NCBI GenBank assembly: GCA_003427395.1
Contig: BFEA01000498.1
Span: forward strand, 686,734 to 710,848
Source of the DNA: Chara braunii
Lineage: Eukaryota; Streptophyta; Charophyceae; Charales; Characeae
Direction: 5' to 3'
DNA length: 24,115 bases
This document shows, one piece after another, positions 8,960 through 16,860 of this stretch; positions within the stretch are counted from its first letter, which is position 1; every line of letters begins with the position of its first letter. Under the pieces are notes generated by a model. It searched no databases, had not been told where the DNA came from, and saw only the letters and a program-made list of their open reading frames with translations. Position numbers and translations under genes: made by a program.

Positions 8960-9197
8960 TATTCGGGGGAACAAGGTAGGATACATACTAAACAATCCAT
9001 CAAAAATCGAATGGAAATGAAAAGCCATAACGTAACGTAACGGCAGGTAACACAGCCTGGCGAATCGTGAGGTGAGAAAATCGCATGCAAACCTGAGGGA
9101 AGTTAGCTCGCAACGACGTAGCAGTGCATAACGTAGCGGCAGATTACCGAGCCTGACGTAACGTTACGTCTAAAAACCGCATGCAAACGTGGAACAT

Positions 9198-9313
9198 GTC
9201 CTTCGGGACATCCGTTCAAATTGGAACGATAAAGAGAAGAGTAGTTAGCATGGCCCCTGCCCAAGGATGACACGCATAAATCGAGAAATGGTCCAAACAT
9301 TAAAAAAAAAAAA
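9198..9313 (+). pseudogene. U6 snRNA processed pseudogene with poly(A) tail
   Basis: The sequence runs from GTCCTTCGGGACATCC through TTGGAACGATAAAGAGAAG, TTAGCATGGCCCCTGC, AAGGATGACACGCATAAATC and GAGAAATGGTCCAAACAT, following U6 from end to end. The invariant ACAGAGA box reads AAAGAGA, four extra bases lie before TTAGC, and GCGCAAGG has become GCCCAAGG. Instead of the pol III T-run terminator there is a run of 12 A (9302-9313). A full-length U6 with an added poly(A) tract is the signature of LINE-mediated retroposition, so this is a pseudogene, not a working spliceosomal RNA. Confidence 0.92.
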
Positions 9314-9333
9314 GAAGGGGAAACTACGCGGGA

Positions 9334-9494
9334 GTCACAAAAACGAGTTAAAATTGCACTATGGGCCAAGATACAGTTTCGAAATGCAGTTCGGGCAATT
9401 TATACAACCCAGCTTTCTGGCCAGGTAGGGTGTCCAAACTGCAATTGCAGACTGTATCTTGCCTCATAGTGCAATTATAACTCGTTTTTGTGAC
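9334..9494. mobile_element. Hairpin MITE (161 bp)
   Basis: The arms are about 58 bp: left 9334-9391 begins GTCACAAAAACGAGTT, right 9437-9494 ends AACTCGTTTTTGTGAC. The complementary blocks continue through ATTGCACTATG, CAAGATACAGT and TGCAGTT. A loop of about 45 bp separates them. No clear target duplication is visible. It is a non-coding foldback MITE nested in the satellite. Confidence 0.75.
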
Positions 9495-10040
9495 ACGACT
9501 GAAGTTAAACCCCCAAAAAAACACGTGAGACACACATGCACACGTAACGATGTAACGCCACATGCACGTACCGGCAGTCGAGAGCACCTGACGGAGGTAC
9601 ACGATATGAGGAAATCGCATGCAAACCTCACGGACGATAATTCGTGATAATCTATTAACGTCACATGACGTAACGGACGTTAATACAGCCTCACGTAACG
9701 TGTGACAAGGAGGGGATTGCATGCAAAACACGTGGAAGACGCATGCAAAGTTTAACGTAAGTTACGTGATAATCTGACTTCACATGACGTAACCGAAGAT
9801 AATACAGCCGCACGTAACGTGTGACACGAAGGGAGTGGAAGATCCACGCAAACGTAAGTTTCGTAACAATGCGATGCCACGACAGATTGCGCAGATACAT
9901 GTAGCGGCGACATTTAACTCAAGGTGACGAAACGCGACGTACCTTGTCACTGGCGAACTCCCGTGCGGCAGCTATACGTGAGGTAATCACGTGTTCGAAT
10001 CAGACGACAGACATTTAATTAGCAGTGATCGAATCTCCCG

Positions 10041-10208
10041 ATTTTTGTTTTCTTTATTCGTGAAAAAGGGAGACGGCGTTGAGATATCATCATTCGACTA
10101 AACGCCCTGGGTAACTCAGAGTTAGTTGATTCTGATCATCTGATTGCATCTAACTTGGCCGTATTTTCAACAGGTCACGGGTGTACCAACTGAGCTAGGC
10201 TCGTAGGT
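10041..10208 (-). mobile_element. Short tRNA-derived SINE, minus strand
   Basis: On the minus strand the head ACGAGCCTAGCTCAGTTGGT is the family B head seen at 7808. The 3' end (ACCCAGGGCGTTTAGTCGAA, then GATGATATCTCAACGCC) is a diverged family A tail. An A-rich tract follows (10062-10041 on the minus strand). The body is only about 90 bp and the B box is degraded. It looks like a head and tail combined with most of the body missing. Confidence 0.65.
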
Positions 10209-10404
10209 GAATTTCCGCTTTTAGCGGACACGAAGGGCAGGAAAAATCCTGAGCCGCAACTTGCACAACGTATCGAATCGCATGCAATTTTCACAAGCAC
10301 GAACGCATATACCATTTATCCAGTCTTTCATCCTGCTCGTCCATCCACCAACCAATCGTCAATCCCGCAACGGGCTCGCTTAATCAATCAGTCACTCGAT
10401 TTAT

Positions 10405-10477
10405 CAGTCAATCAATCAATCAATCAATCAACCAATCAATCAACCAATCAATCAACCAATCAATCAACCAATCAATC
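10405..10477. repeat. (CAAT)n / (CAATCAAC)n microsatellite
   Basis: Tetranucleotide CAAT repeats change partway to an alternating CAATCAAC unit. They are the same motif as in the microsatellite-carrying repeats at 2.9, 6.7 and 6.9 kb, but here without the (TG)n partner. Confidence 0.9.
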
Positions 10478-10594
10478 GTCAAAACTCGATCAAACGAGCA
10501 GAGAATCAATAAATGGCGAATTTAATAGTTGCAATCCTCACAAACCACATGTCCAAAGCAGTAGTAAAAAAAGACATATAACATAAACCAATTC

Positions 10595-10596
<2 letters not shown>

Positions 10597-10653
<57 letters not shown>
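10597..10653. repeat. (GA)n microsatellite
   Basis: An uninterrupted dinucleotide GA run of 57 bases. Open frames through it (poly SL) are repeat translations. Confidence 0.95.
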
Positions 10654-10655
<2 letters not shown>

Positions 10656-11683
10656 TTATTCCTACACAAGAAAGAATACAATTTGATAAAACAGCAACTG
10701 TAATCCATAACAATCGCCCGAAACGGAAGAACTAAATAATACACAGCAAAATGAAGCCGCGCTCCTGAAGAGCAGGAAGCTGCTAAATGGTTCGTACCTG
10801 AAGAATTCGTCACGAGGAACGGGAGGCAGCAACGAGAACAGACGTGAAACCCTGGGATTAAACCCAGGGCAGCAGCTCGTTGCCAGTAACACTGAATTAA
10901 ATTATAACATCTCTTGCGAAGCAAAAAAAAAATGAAAAAAGAAAAAAAAAAAAAAAAGAAGGAAAGGACGGGCTTGAAGGACAAGGGAGGGAGGTGCTGA
11001 CCGTTTGGCGACGAGGGCGCGAATCCAACCAATCAGGATAGGATTTGCGGGAAGTACCAATCATTAAGAATACACTAATAATGACATCGAAGGCGCAATC
11101 GCTTAAATCCATGAGAGCTAAAATAGCTACCGAAAAGAACAAAATGAGAAACGAGGAGGAGGAGGAGGAGGAGGAGGAGGAGGATTACGCGCGGGGGGAG
11201 GGGAGAGGTGAGTCTAATCTGATTGGCAGGTGGTAGGTGCCAGCTACGATAAGAAGACGAAGATTAAGCGGGCCACTGCGACTCTCTTCTATCTACTCTG
11301 GGATGCTAGTGCCGCTCTGTTTCTGGAGGCAGGTGGTGAGGAGGAGGGGGAGGAGGAGGCGGAGGAGGAGGAGGAGGAGGAGGAGGCGGAGGAGGAGGAA
11401 GATAAGTAGGTAGACGTCGAGTCTCGCGGAGCACATTAAGCAATCATCCGCGTCGCTATCTTCTGCCCTCCCGGCGCATGTGTAATTCTCATCATTGGTG
11501 AGGCAATGCTGACAACGAGGAGTTCCAGCGCCCTTCTAATCTCTCACGTTGCTACTACAAACTTCGACTTTGGCGTTCTGCAAGCTGGATCTAAACGAGG
11601 AGGAGGAGGAGGAGGAGGAGGAGGAGGAGGAGGAGGAGGAAGAAGAAGATAGGGAAGGGGAGAGTGAAGTCTCCAAGACAGCG
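10654..11683. repeat. Non-coding stretch with three GAG arrays
   Basis: (GAG)n-type trinucleotide arrays lie at 11153-11184, 11336-11401 (mixed GAG/GCG) and 11597-11650. An A-rich tract is at 10922-10958, and a hairpin CCCTGGG...CCCAGGG at 10851-10869. No recognisable gene. It lies 3' of the beta-propeller gene (minus strand), so the nearest part may be its 3' untranslated region. Confidence 0.6.
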
Positions 11684-12994
11684 TTAAGCAGGCGGCGGGG
11701 TGGGTAGGTTGAGGCCAAGCCGGGTGATGTGGCCGTCTGCCGTTCCGACGTAAACGTAAAGGTCATCACGGCTCACAATCAATCCCCACACACCTCCCCC
11801 TTGGTAGTTAGCTACTATGGACTTCGACATTGGCGTTCCGCAAGCTTGCTCTAGTGTAATCTGCCACAGCATGCCCTCAAAATCCGAGACGAAGACGTTC
11901 AGACCGTCCGAGGTCGTGGCCACCTCTCCGAACCTCCCACGAAAGCTACTGGCCTTTTCGTCCGCCACTAGGAGGGCGGACGGGCTCTCGGTCGCAATGA
12001 TGGCAACCGTCTCAGAGACCAGGTTCAAAGCCAGCACTCGATCGTGATTATCGTCGATGAAGTAGAGGCAAGAGCCATTGGCGGTGAAAGAGTGGGCGCT
12101 GAAAATGGGCCGACTGACACCCGCCGCCGCGGCGAAGCTAATCAGAGGCATCGGGCGAAAGTTCGACGTGTTGAGGGTTTCGATCCCGGTCATCTCGGCC
12201 ACCAGTATCCTGGGAGGAGCCGACGCATCGGAGAAGTAAAGTTGAGTCTTGGCTGGATTAAAAGCCACTCCGTAGCCCAGATGCGCGCCGACCGGGATCG
12301 AGACACGCGACCCATCTGCCACGTCGATCATGACGACCCATGAGATATTGGAGGTGACGGTGGGGGAGTCGAACGTGAAGGCGCTCACGAAGAGATGGGA
12401 CTCACCCCGCGACAGCTCGAGGCCGTACGCGTACACCATGGGAACCATATCTGCCGTTACAATGCCCCAGGTGTGGCGGACGGTGGGTTCCGTCTCCGCC
12501 GGGCCGTTGACAGCGGAGCTGTTCCACCAATGGGTAAGCAGCGTGCCCTGGGCTGCGGTGACCACTCCCGTGTCGACGCCCTGCAGGTCCGCAGACCAGT
12601 AGGACAAAGCCTGACGCGTCCTGGTTTCGTTAAGGAAACAGAACTGATCGAGGATGTAGTAGAGCCTCATGCTGTTGTTGGTGATGACAACGTTACGGGC
12701 GTGGGCCTCGCAGGTTTCCCCAGGTGCGGAGGGGACGAAATCAGCGCTGGGGGTGGTCATCAAGATACCACGGCACTCGGCGACCAAGCGGGTGTCGACG
12801 AGCGTCGCACAGATGGACAAGGGCGACGTCAGAACCTCGTCGCCCTGGAGAAGGTGTCTCCTTCCCGCCGCCGAAGCAGGATGAAGCAGGCAGGCGAGGA
12901 TCGCCATCGCCACCGTGCATGCGAAGACCACAAGTGCACGCGTCACTCCGCCGGGTCCATGCCGTCCAGGTCTGGACCCGCTAAGCCTCGCCAT
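11684..12994 (-). CDS. Secreted beta-propeller (NHL/SMP-30-like) protein
   Basis: An intronless open frame. I choose the ATG at 12994 (context GCCATGGCG, and MARLSG leads directly into the signal sequence) over an in-frame ATG at 13090, whose extra 32 residues include a repetitive AIAHAIAIA stretch. After a basic leader comes a hydrophobic core (VVFACTVAMAILACLL) and a probable cleavage near HPASA/A, followed by GRRHLLQ, common just after plant signal peptides. The C-terminal two-thirds has at least five propeller-like blades with the pattern GLxxSxxxxxLYVSDxxxxRI (YGVAFNPAKTQLYFSDASAP, CLYFIDDNHDRVLALNL, NVFVSDFEGMLWQITL, LYVYVGTADGHITRLGLNL). Several N-glycosylation sites (NNS, NET, NSS, NIS, NTS, NGS) fit an extracellular protein. 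It ends with PTPPPA, which could be a true end or the start of a missing 3' exon. Ligand unknown. Confidence 0.8.
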   Translation of the reverse strand: MARLSGSRPGRHGPGGVTRALVVFACTVAMAILACLLHPASAAGRRHLLQGDEVLTSPLSICATLVDTRLVAECRGILMTTPSADFVPSAPGETCEAHARNVVITNNSMRLYYILDQFCFLNETRTRQALSYWSADLQGVDTGVVTAAQGTLLTHWWNSSAVNGPAETEPTVRHTWGIVTADMVPMVYAYGLELSRGESHLFVSAFTFDSPTVTSNISWVVMIDVADGSRVSIPVGAHLGYGVAFNPAKTQLYFSDASAPPRILVAEMTGIETLNTSNFRPMPLISFAAAAGVSRPIFSAHSFTANGSCLYFIDDNHDRVLALNLVSETVAIIATESPSALLVADEKASSFRGRFGEVATTSDGLNVFVSDFEGMLWQITLEQACGTPMSKSIVANYQGGGVWGLIVSRDDLYVYVGTADGHITRLGLNLPTPPPA

Positions 12995-13236
12995 GGCGAT
13001 CGCAATCGCGTGGGCGATGGCGATGTCGATGGCGCCGGTGATGACGTTTTCTTCTTCGGCACACGCCCGCTTGTTCTTCGTCTTCCACACACACCCGCTT
13101 CGACTCGGCCAAACCGCTCCGCCCCAACTACTGCCTGCTGCCGCCGCTCACAACAACGTTCTCCTCCTCCCTTCCATGCAACCTCGCTGCCGAAACTACG
13201 TGAAATCGATCAGAAACGTTCCTCGAACACTAAAAA

Positions 13237-13238
<2 letters not shown>

Positions 13239-13329
<91 letters not shown>

Positions 13330-13370
13330 AAAGACTCTCCCCGCAGCCAATTGTGTGTGTGTGCGCGCGC

Positions 13371-13442
<72 letters not shown>

Positions 13443-13468
13443 GTGTGTGTGTGTGTGTGAGAGAGAGG
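13239..13468. repeat. Compound (TC)n-(AC)n and (TG)n microsatellites upstream of the propeller gene
   Basis: (TC)n at 13239-13312 passes directly into (AC)n to 13329. After a 23-bp spacer, (TG)n with a GCGC patch runs from 13352 to 13459, then GAGAGAG. On the gene's strand this gives (CA)n followed by (GA)n about 250-480 bp before the start codon, so it may lie in the promoter or 5' leader. Confidence 0.93.
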
Positions 13469-14715
13469 GGGGGGTGGGGGTGGTAGGGGGAAAGGAGGAA
13501 GGTGCAGAGACGTACGGCAGATAAACCAGGGGGAGAGAAGAAAACGGCTAGATTAGCACCTGCCAAATGGGGTTCCCTTCATCCTCCGTTTCCACCCCAC
13601 CCTCTTCACTGTTGCTTGATCTCACCTCGATGAGTTAGAGGTCGCTATCGTAAGTTGCCTTCGTCTGGCGAGGATTTCTCGTTCCGAAGAAAAAAAAAAG
13701 AAGAAAGAAAAAGAAAGGCCTCAGATGGGTTAAGCGGGCGTTCTCGTTCAGGAATCTCTGGGGCTTCAGTTTAGAAATTAAGATCAAACAAAGAAACACA
13801 CAATAGAGAGAGGGGGAAGGTCAGAACCGTCCCTCCGCACGAATGAGAGAAACGGAGGACCCCACAGCACGCAAAAAGATGATTGGTCCATTTTGCTACT
13901 TCTCTTCTCTTCGTTCTTTTCCTTTGTGACCGAACCGCGCTTTCTTCTTTGCCGCAGCAGCAGCCAGGTAAGGTATGGAGTGAGGAGGGGGCGAGGGGCA
14001 TTTGGTGGAGGTGGTGCTGATGAGGTCCCCATGGCCAGTGGAGAGACGTCGCGGTTTGTTCTTTGCCTCAGTAGTGCAAATTCCCACTTTCTCTTTGTAG
14101 TCGAACGGTTATCTTCCGCACGCGATCTCACATTACGGAAATCGCTCCACGACATACAATTCGAAATGTATATGGAGCTGGTAATGATCCAAGTGCGTTC
14201 AAAATCTTTGTGATGGCGAGTTCACGACCTCATAGATAAGCATGTACCGTATCTAACAGAAGAGAAAGAAAGAGTATTCCTCCTCTTCCTCTGTCGCTCC
14301 CTCCTCCGTGTCTTCACGGCCTCTCCTCTCTCCCGCGATTGAAGCCATATCCATTTCAGACCACATTCAACGGCTCCGAATCAGAACCATCCTTTCTCCT
14401 TTTCTCCTTTTCCCTTGTTGCTGTCTCCAGGCTTGCCTTCTGACAACCTTTGATTTTTCTCTTCATCCCCGTTTTTTGCTTTTTTTTTTTTGGAATTCAT
14501 CCCCGTTTCTGGAGGCTGAGGCTGCAACCTTCTGTTTTCGTTTTTCTTTTCCTTTTCCTTTTTCCCCAACTGGTGCATGTCCTCGTCTCTCGTGGAACGG
14601 CCATGTTCATCTTCCCCGTACCCTTCGTTCGTTTTCATTCGTGCGTCACATCTTTGTGTCCGCCTCCCCCCCCTCCTATTTCGATCAGAAGTGGCGGTCA
14701 CTCGTCAGCACTCCT
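13469..14715. other. No recognised gene
   Basis: Open frames of 60-140 codons occur on both strands, but they are rich in F, L, S and P from pyrimidine-rich sequence and resemble no known family. Pyrimidine-rich tracts are common (for example 14275-14340 and 14395-14580). A short purine tract lies at 13688-13717. A hidden multi-exon gene cannot be excluded without transcripts. Confidence 0.4.
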
Positions 14716-14734
14716 TATCCTTGAGGGCCCGGCC

Positions 14735-14985
14735 TGCCGAACGCCAGGAAAGGCTGGCAGCACCAAGCAAAAACGCGCTGGCTCGGACGTACTGGCGGTC
14801 ATGCGAATTTCCTTGGTAGCGCCCAGCCCGTGTGGCCAAATGGCACCGTGTTTGGTAAAAAAATAATAATAATAATAAAACAAACAAAAAAAAAAAATGG
14901 CGCCGTGTATACGGCGTCTAACGACGAGTAGCTAACAGAACATAGGTTCAGATCCTACGAATGGAATTGGATGAACGCTAACTTC
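14735..14985 (+). mobile_element. tRNA-like SINE (family C), interrupted by an A-rich insertion
   Basis: GGCTCGGACGTACTGGCGGTC (14781-14801), TCCTTGGTAGCGCCCAGCCC, TGGCCAAATGGC, then TAGCTAACAGAACATAGG and TTCAGATCCTACG match 22482-22597 with scattered substitutions. TGGCCAAATGGC resembles a tRNA A box and GGTTCAGATCC fits the B box, with Leu/Ser-like spacing once the insertion at 14852-14894 is removed. Confidence 0.6.
14852..14894 (+). mobile_element. Tail-only retroposon insertion with 14-bp target duplication
   Basis: AAATGGCACCGTGT (14838-14851) and AAATGGCGCCGTGT (14895-14908) flank a 43-bp insert, TTGGT followed by A-rich sequence with (AAT)n. The uninterrupted copy at 22530-22555 lacks the insert. 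It looks like a retroposon so truncated that little beyond its tail was copied. Confidence 0.6.
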
Positions 14986-15010
14986 TTCGGAAGGCTCGGC
15001 CTGCCGAACT

Positions 15011-15109
15011 GGGGCTAGGTCCCACTTGCACGAATTAAGAGATAGAGACCGTAGATAGCCGAGATCAACGGCCGAAATCTCGTGATCCGTGCAAGCGGGA
15101 CCCTGCCCC
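15011..15109. mobile_element. GGTCCCACTTGC palindromic MITE, copy 1
   Basis: The inverted ends are GGGGCTAGGTCCCACTTGCA on the left and GTGCAAGCGGGACCCTGCCCC on the right, with AATTAAGAGAT/ATCTCGTGATC as the next paired block. About 99 bp, non-coding. It aligns along its full length with the reverse complement of 15828-15926. Confidence 0.75.
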
Positions 15110-15121
15110 TGGAAAGGGTAA

Positions 15122-15626
15122 GAGCATACTCACACTACCGCCATCTTTATAGGTATCCGACAGCGTTTACGGCCGACTTGGATGCAGCAGACCGGAATTA
15201 CGTCCATAAACAAGTAGAAGAGTCGGGAAAAGTCATAAAACCTTCCCGCGACTAAACCTTTGTATCCATTTCCCCAAACGGGAAACGGGAAAAAAAGTGC
15301 CGCAGGTCCCAGAATCACTTTGGGGTCATTTTTTCACCCTGGCTGGGCGGGTAAACGCCCCTGTGTAAAATCGCGGGAAAGTGTTTTGCAAGGTGCAATA
15401 AATGACGCCAAAAATCACTTTTGGGGTCATTTTTGCACCCTTCTGGCTGGGTTAACGCCGCTGTGTAAAGTTGGCGGGAAAGTGTTTTGCAGAGTGCAAA
15501 ATGACGCCCAAAGTGATTTTGGGGCCTTCCGCACCTTTTTCCTCGTGTGGGAGGAAATGGATACAAAGGTTTCGTCGGGGGAGGTTTTCCGACTTTTCCC
15601 AAAAAAGTCCGCGTGTGAGTATGTCC
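15122..15626. mobile_element. Harbinger/Tourist-like MITE with TAA target duplication
   Basis: TAA flanks both sides (15119-15121, 15627-15629). The ends are GAGCATACTCACAC and, reversed, GGACATACTCACAC. Further in, 49-bp blocks at 15225-15273 and 15553-15600 are inverted copies (GGGAAAAGTC...CCTTTGTATCCATTTCC). The centre holds two tandem units of about 100 bp (15313-15412 and 15413-15510), each with GGGGTCATTTTT, GGCTGGG, GCGGGAAAGTGTTTTGCA and AATGACGCC. A 3-bp TAA duplication and a GAGCAT start fit PIF/Harbinger MITEs. No transposase. Confidence 0.68.
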
Positions 15627-15827
15627 TAAGCATCCCGATTTAGGGGCAGTAATTAGAATAGACTAGAATAAATAGGATTTTGTAGACTAGAAGAGGCTAG
15701 CCTGTAGGCAACAAGCAGCCCAGAGCTGCATGCAAGATTGGCCGTGAGCCACTCAGGGGCCACCCTGTAAGCTGAGCTGGATAATGCTTCCATACCTTTT
15801 CACTCGGGTGTTTGTGAGGTTTCCCCG

Positions 15828-15926
15828 GGAGCAAGGTCCCACTTGCGCAAATTAGGAGATTTTGGCCGTTCATCTTTGCTATCTACGGTCAGTATCTCTT
15901 AATCCGCGCAAGTGGGACCTAGCCCC
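15828..15926. mobile_element. GGTCCCACTTGC palindromic MITE, copy 2 (inverted)
   Basis: The inverted ends are GCAAGGTCCCACTTGCGC and GCGCAAGTGGGACCTAGCCCC. The reverse complement matches 15011-15109 over about 85 bp, including GACCGTAGATAGC and AACGGCC. The two copies face each other around the Harbinger-like MITE. Confidence 0.75.
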
Positions 15927-16056
15927 GGGGCCATGTCCCACAAGCGTGGAGTTAGTTTATGTTTCGTGTATTTTTCAATGTGGTCACACCGTGGCCGTGG
16001 AATTTTCAGATCCCTGCATACTTGAAAATAGAACTAAACCTCGACAAGTGGGGCTT

Positions 16057-16562
16057 GAAGCAAAGATGACACGCGAAACACTTGCACACCAGAGCAAAAG
16101 CAAAGCAAAGCGAAGCAATCGAGTTGTCTCGGCTTAGAAAATGCCGTAATTAGTGCAGTCGCGCAAAACCTCCCGTCCAAGAGTCCGCAACCCCAAGAAC
16201 CCCCGAGCCAACCATCATCTCTGAAGAGTCGCGCATGGCGCTGATGACTCCCTTTCGGTGAGGTACCGAAGAGGAGTCTAACAGACTTGTCCGCCAGTTA
16301 ATATGCAAAAAACCTACGAGCTCCAGGCCTGGTCCCAAAAACAGGCGAGGGACACAGACCGCGCGAAACAACAGAACCTCAGTAGAATCAAATTCAAAAA
16401 ACAAATTCAAAAAACTAAATTCAAAAAACTTGTTGTTGCCTGACAGACCTGCTTGCTCTACACAGGCCATGTCCAATGGGTCAGACCACTGCCTGGTACT
16501 GACCAGTTCCAAGGTAAGCAGCCTGCTTATACACGAGGAAAAAATCCCAGGTCCCATATCAG
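16057..16562 (-). repeat. PLE terminal direct repeat (3' pseudo-LTR)
   Basis: 506 bp nearly identical in sequence and orientation to 21271-21766; scattered substitutions plus a 10-bp length difference at about 16100 (AAAGCAAAGC). It contains a hairpin (GACTCCCTTTCGGT...ACCGAAGAGGAGTC), three ATTCAAAAAACT-type repeats (about 16390-16430), and a distal 92-bp part that recurs alone at 21871-21963. Confidence 0.85.
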
Positions 16563-16860
16563 CCCGGTTCTCAGCCCCGAAAGAAGAACGCGGGACGGGG
16601 ACGGGAACAGTCTACGCTAGAGGTCAATCATGCCGTTCGAAAAGCCTATCTACGTACAGACTATTGCAAAACACAACACAACACACCAATCAAAGCAAAC
16701 ATCCCATCTAGTCTATACGAGACTGACATGCATTCCAAAAACACTCAAAGGTAAATCTAGACATACATTCATTCACTCGCCCACTCGCTCTCATTCTCTC
16801 CCTCCCTCAATCCCCTTCCTCCGCGCCACTCATGTTTCCTGGTGGGGGAAGCGAACTCCA

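Larger units (their letters stand above)
9020..9900. repeat. Degenerate ACGTAACG/GCATGCAAAC satellite
   Basis: A loose unit is repeated at least five times (about 9029, 9128, 9543, 9664, 9782). It comprises a CATAACGTAACGG-like block, a TAATACAGCCT-like block, CACGTAACGTGTGAC, and then ATCGCATGCAAAC. Unit spacing is roughly 100-120 bp and the copies are strongly diverged. The stretch is interrupted by a U6 pseudogene (9198-9313) and a hairpin MITE (9334-9494). The CpG-rich ACGT palindromes persist in spite of the divergence. Confidence 0.6.

Noticed and set aside
10845-10890. tRNA T-arm-like sequence on the minus strand (CCCTGGGTTTAATCCCAGGG)
   Set aside because: The T-arm pairing is good, but there is no A box or acceptor stem at tRNA spacing; a chance palindrome is as likely.
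13771-14866. Open frames of 60-140 codons between the propeller gene and the SINE cluster
   Set aside because: Low-complexity, overlapping on both strands, no family resemblance, no supporting splice structure that I could defend.
16235-16290. Possible hammerhead ribozyme in the PLE terminal repeat (CTGATGA at 16244 and 21444 followed by a hairpin)
   Set aside because: Penelope-like elements often carry hammerheads in their pseudo-LTRs, but here CTGATGA is on the strand opposite to the element's coding strand. The GAAA box and cleavage-site triplet also do not fall at the right places after the stem. A covariance-model search would settle it.
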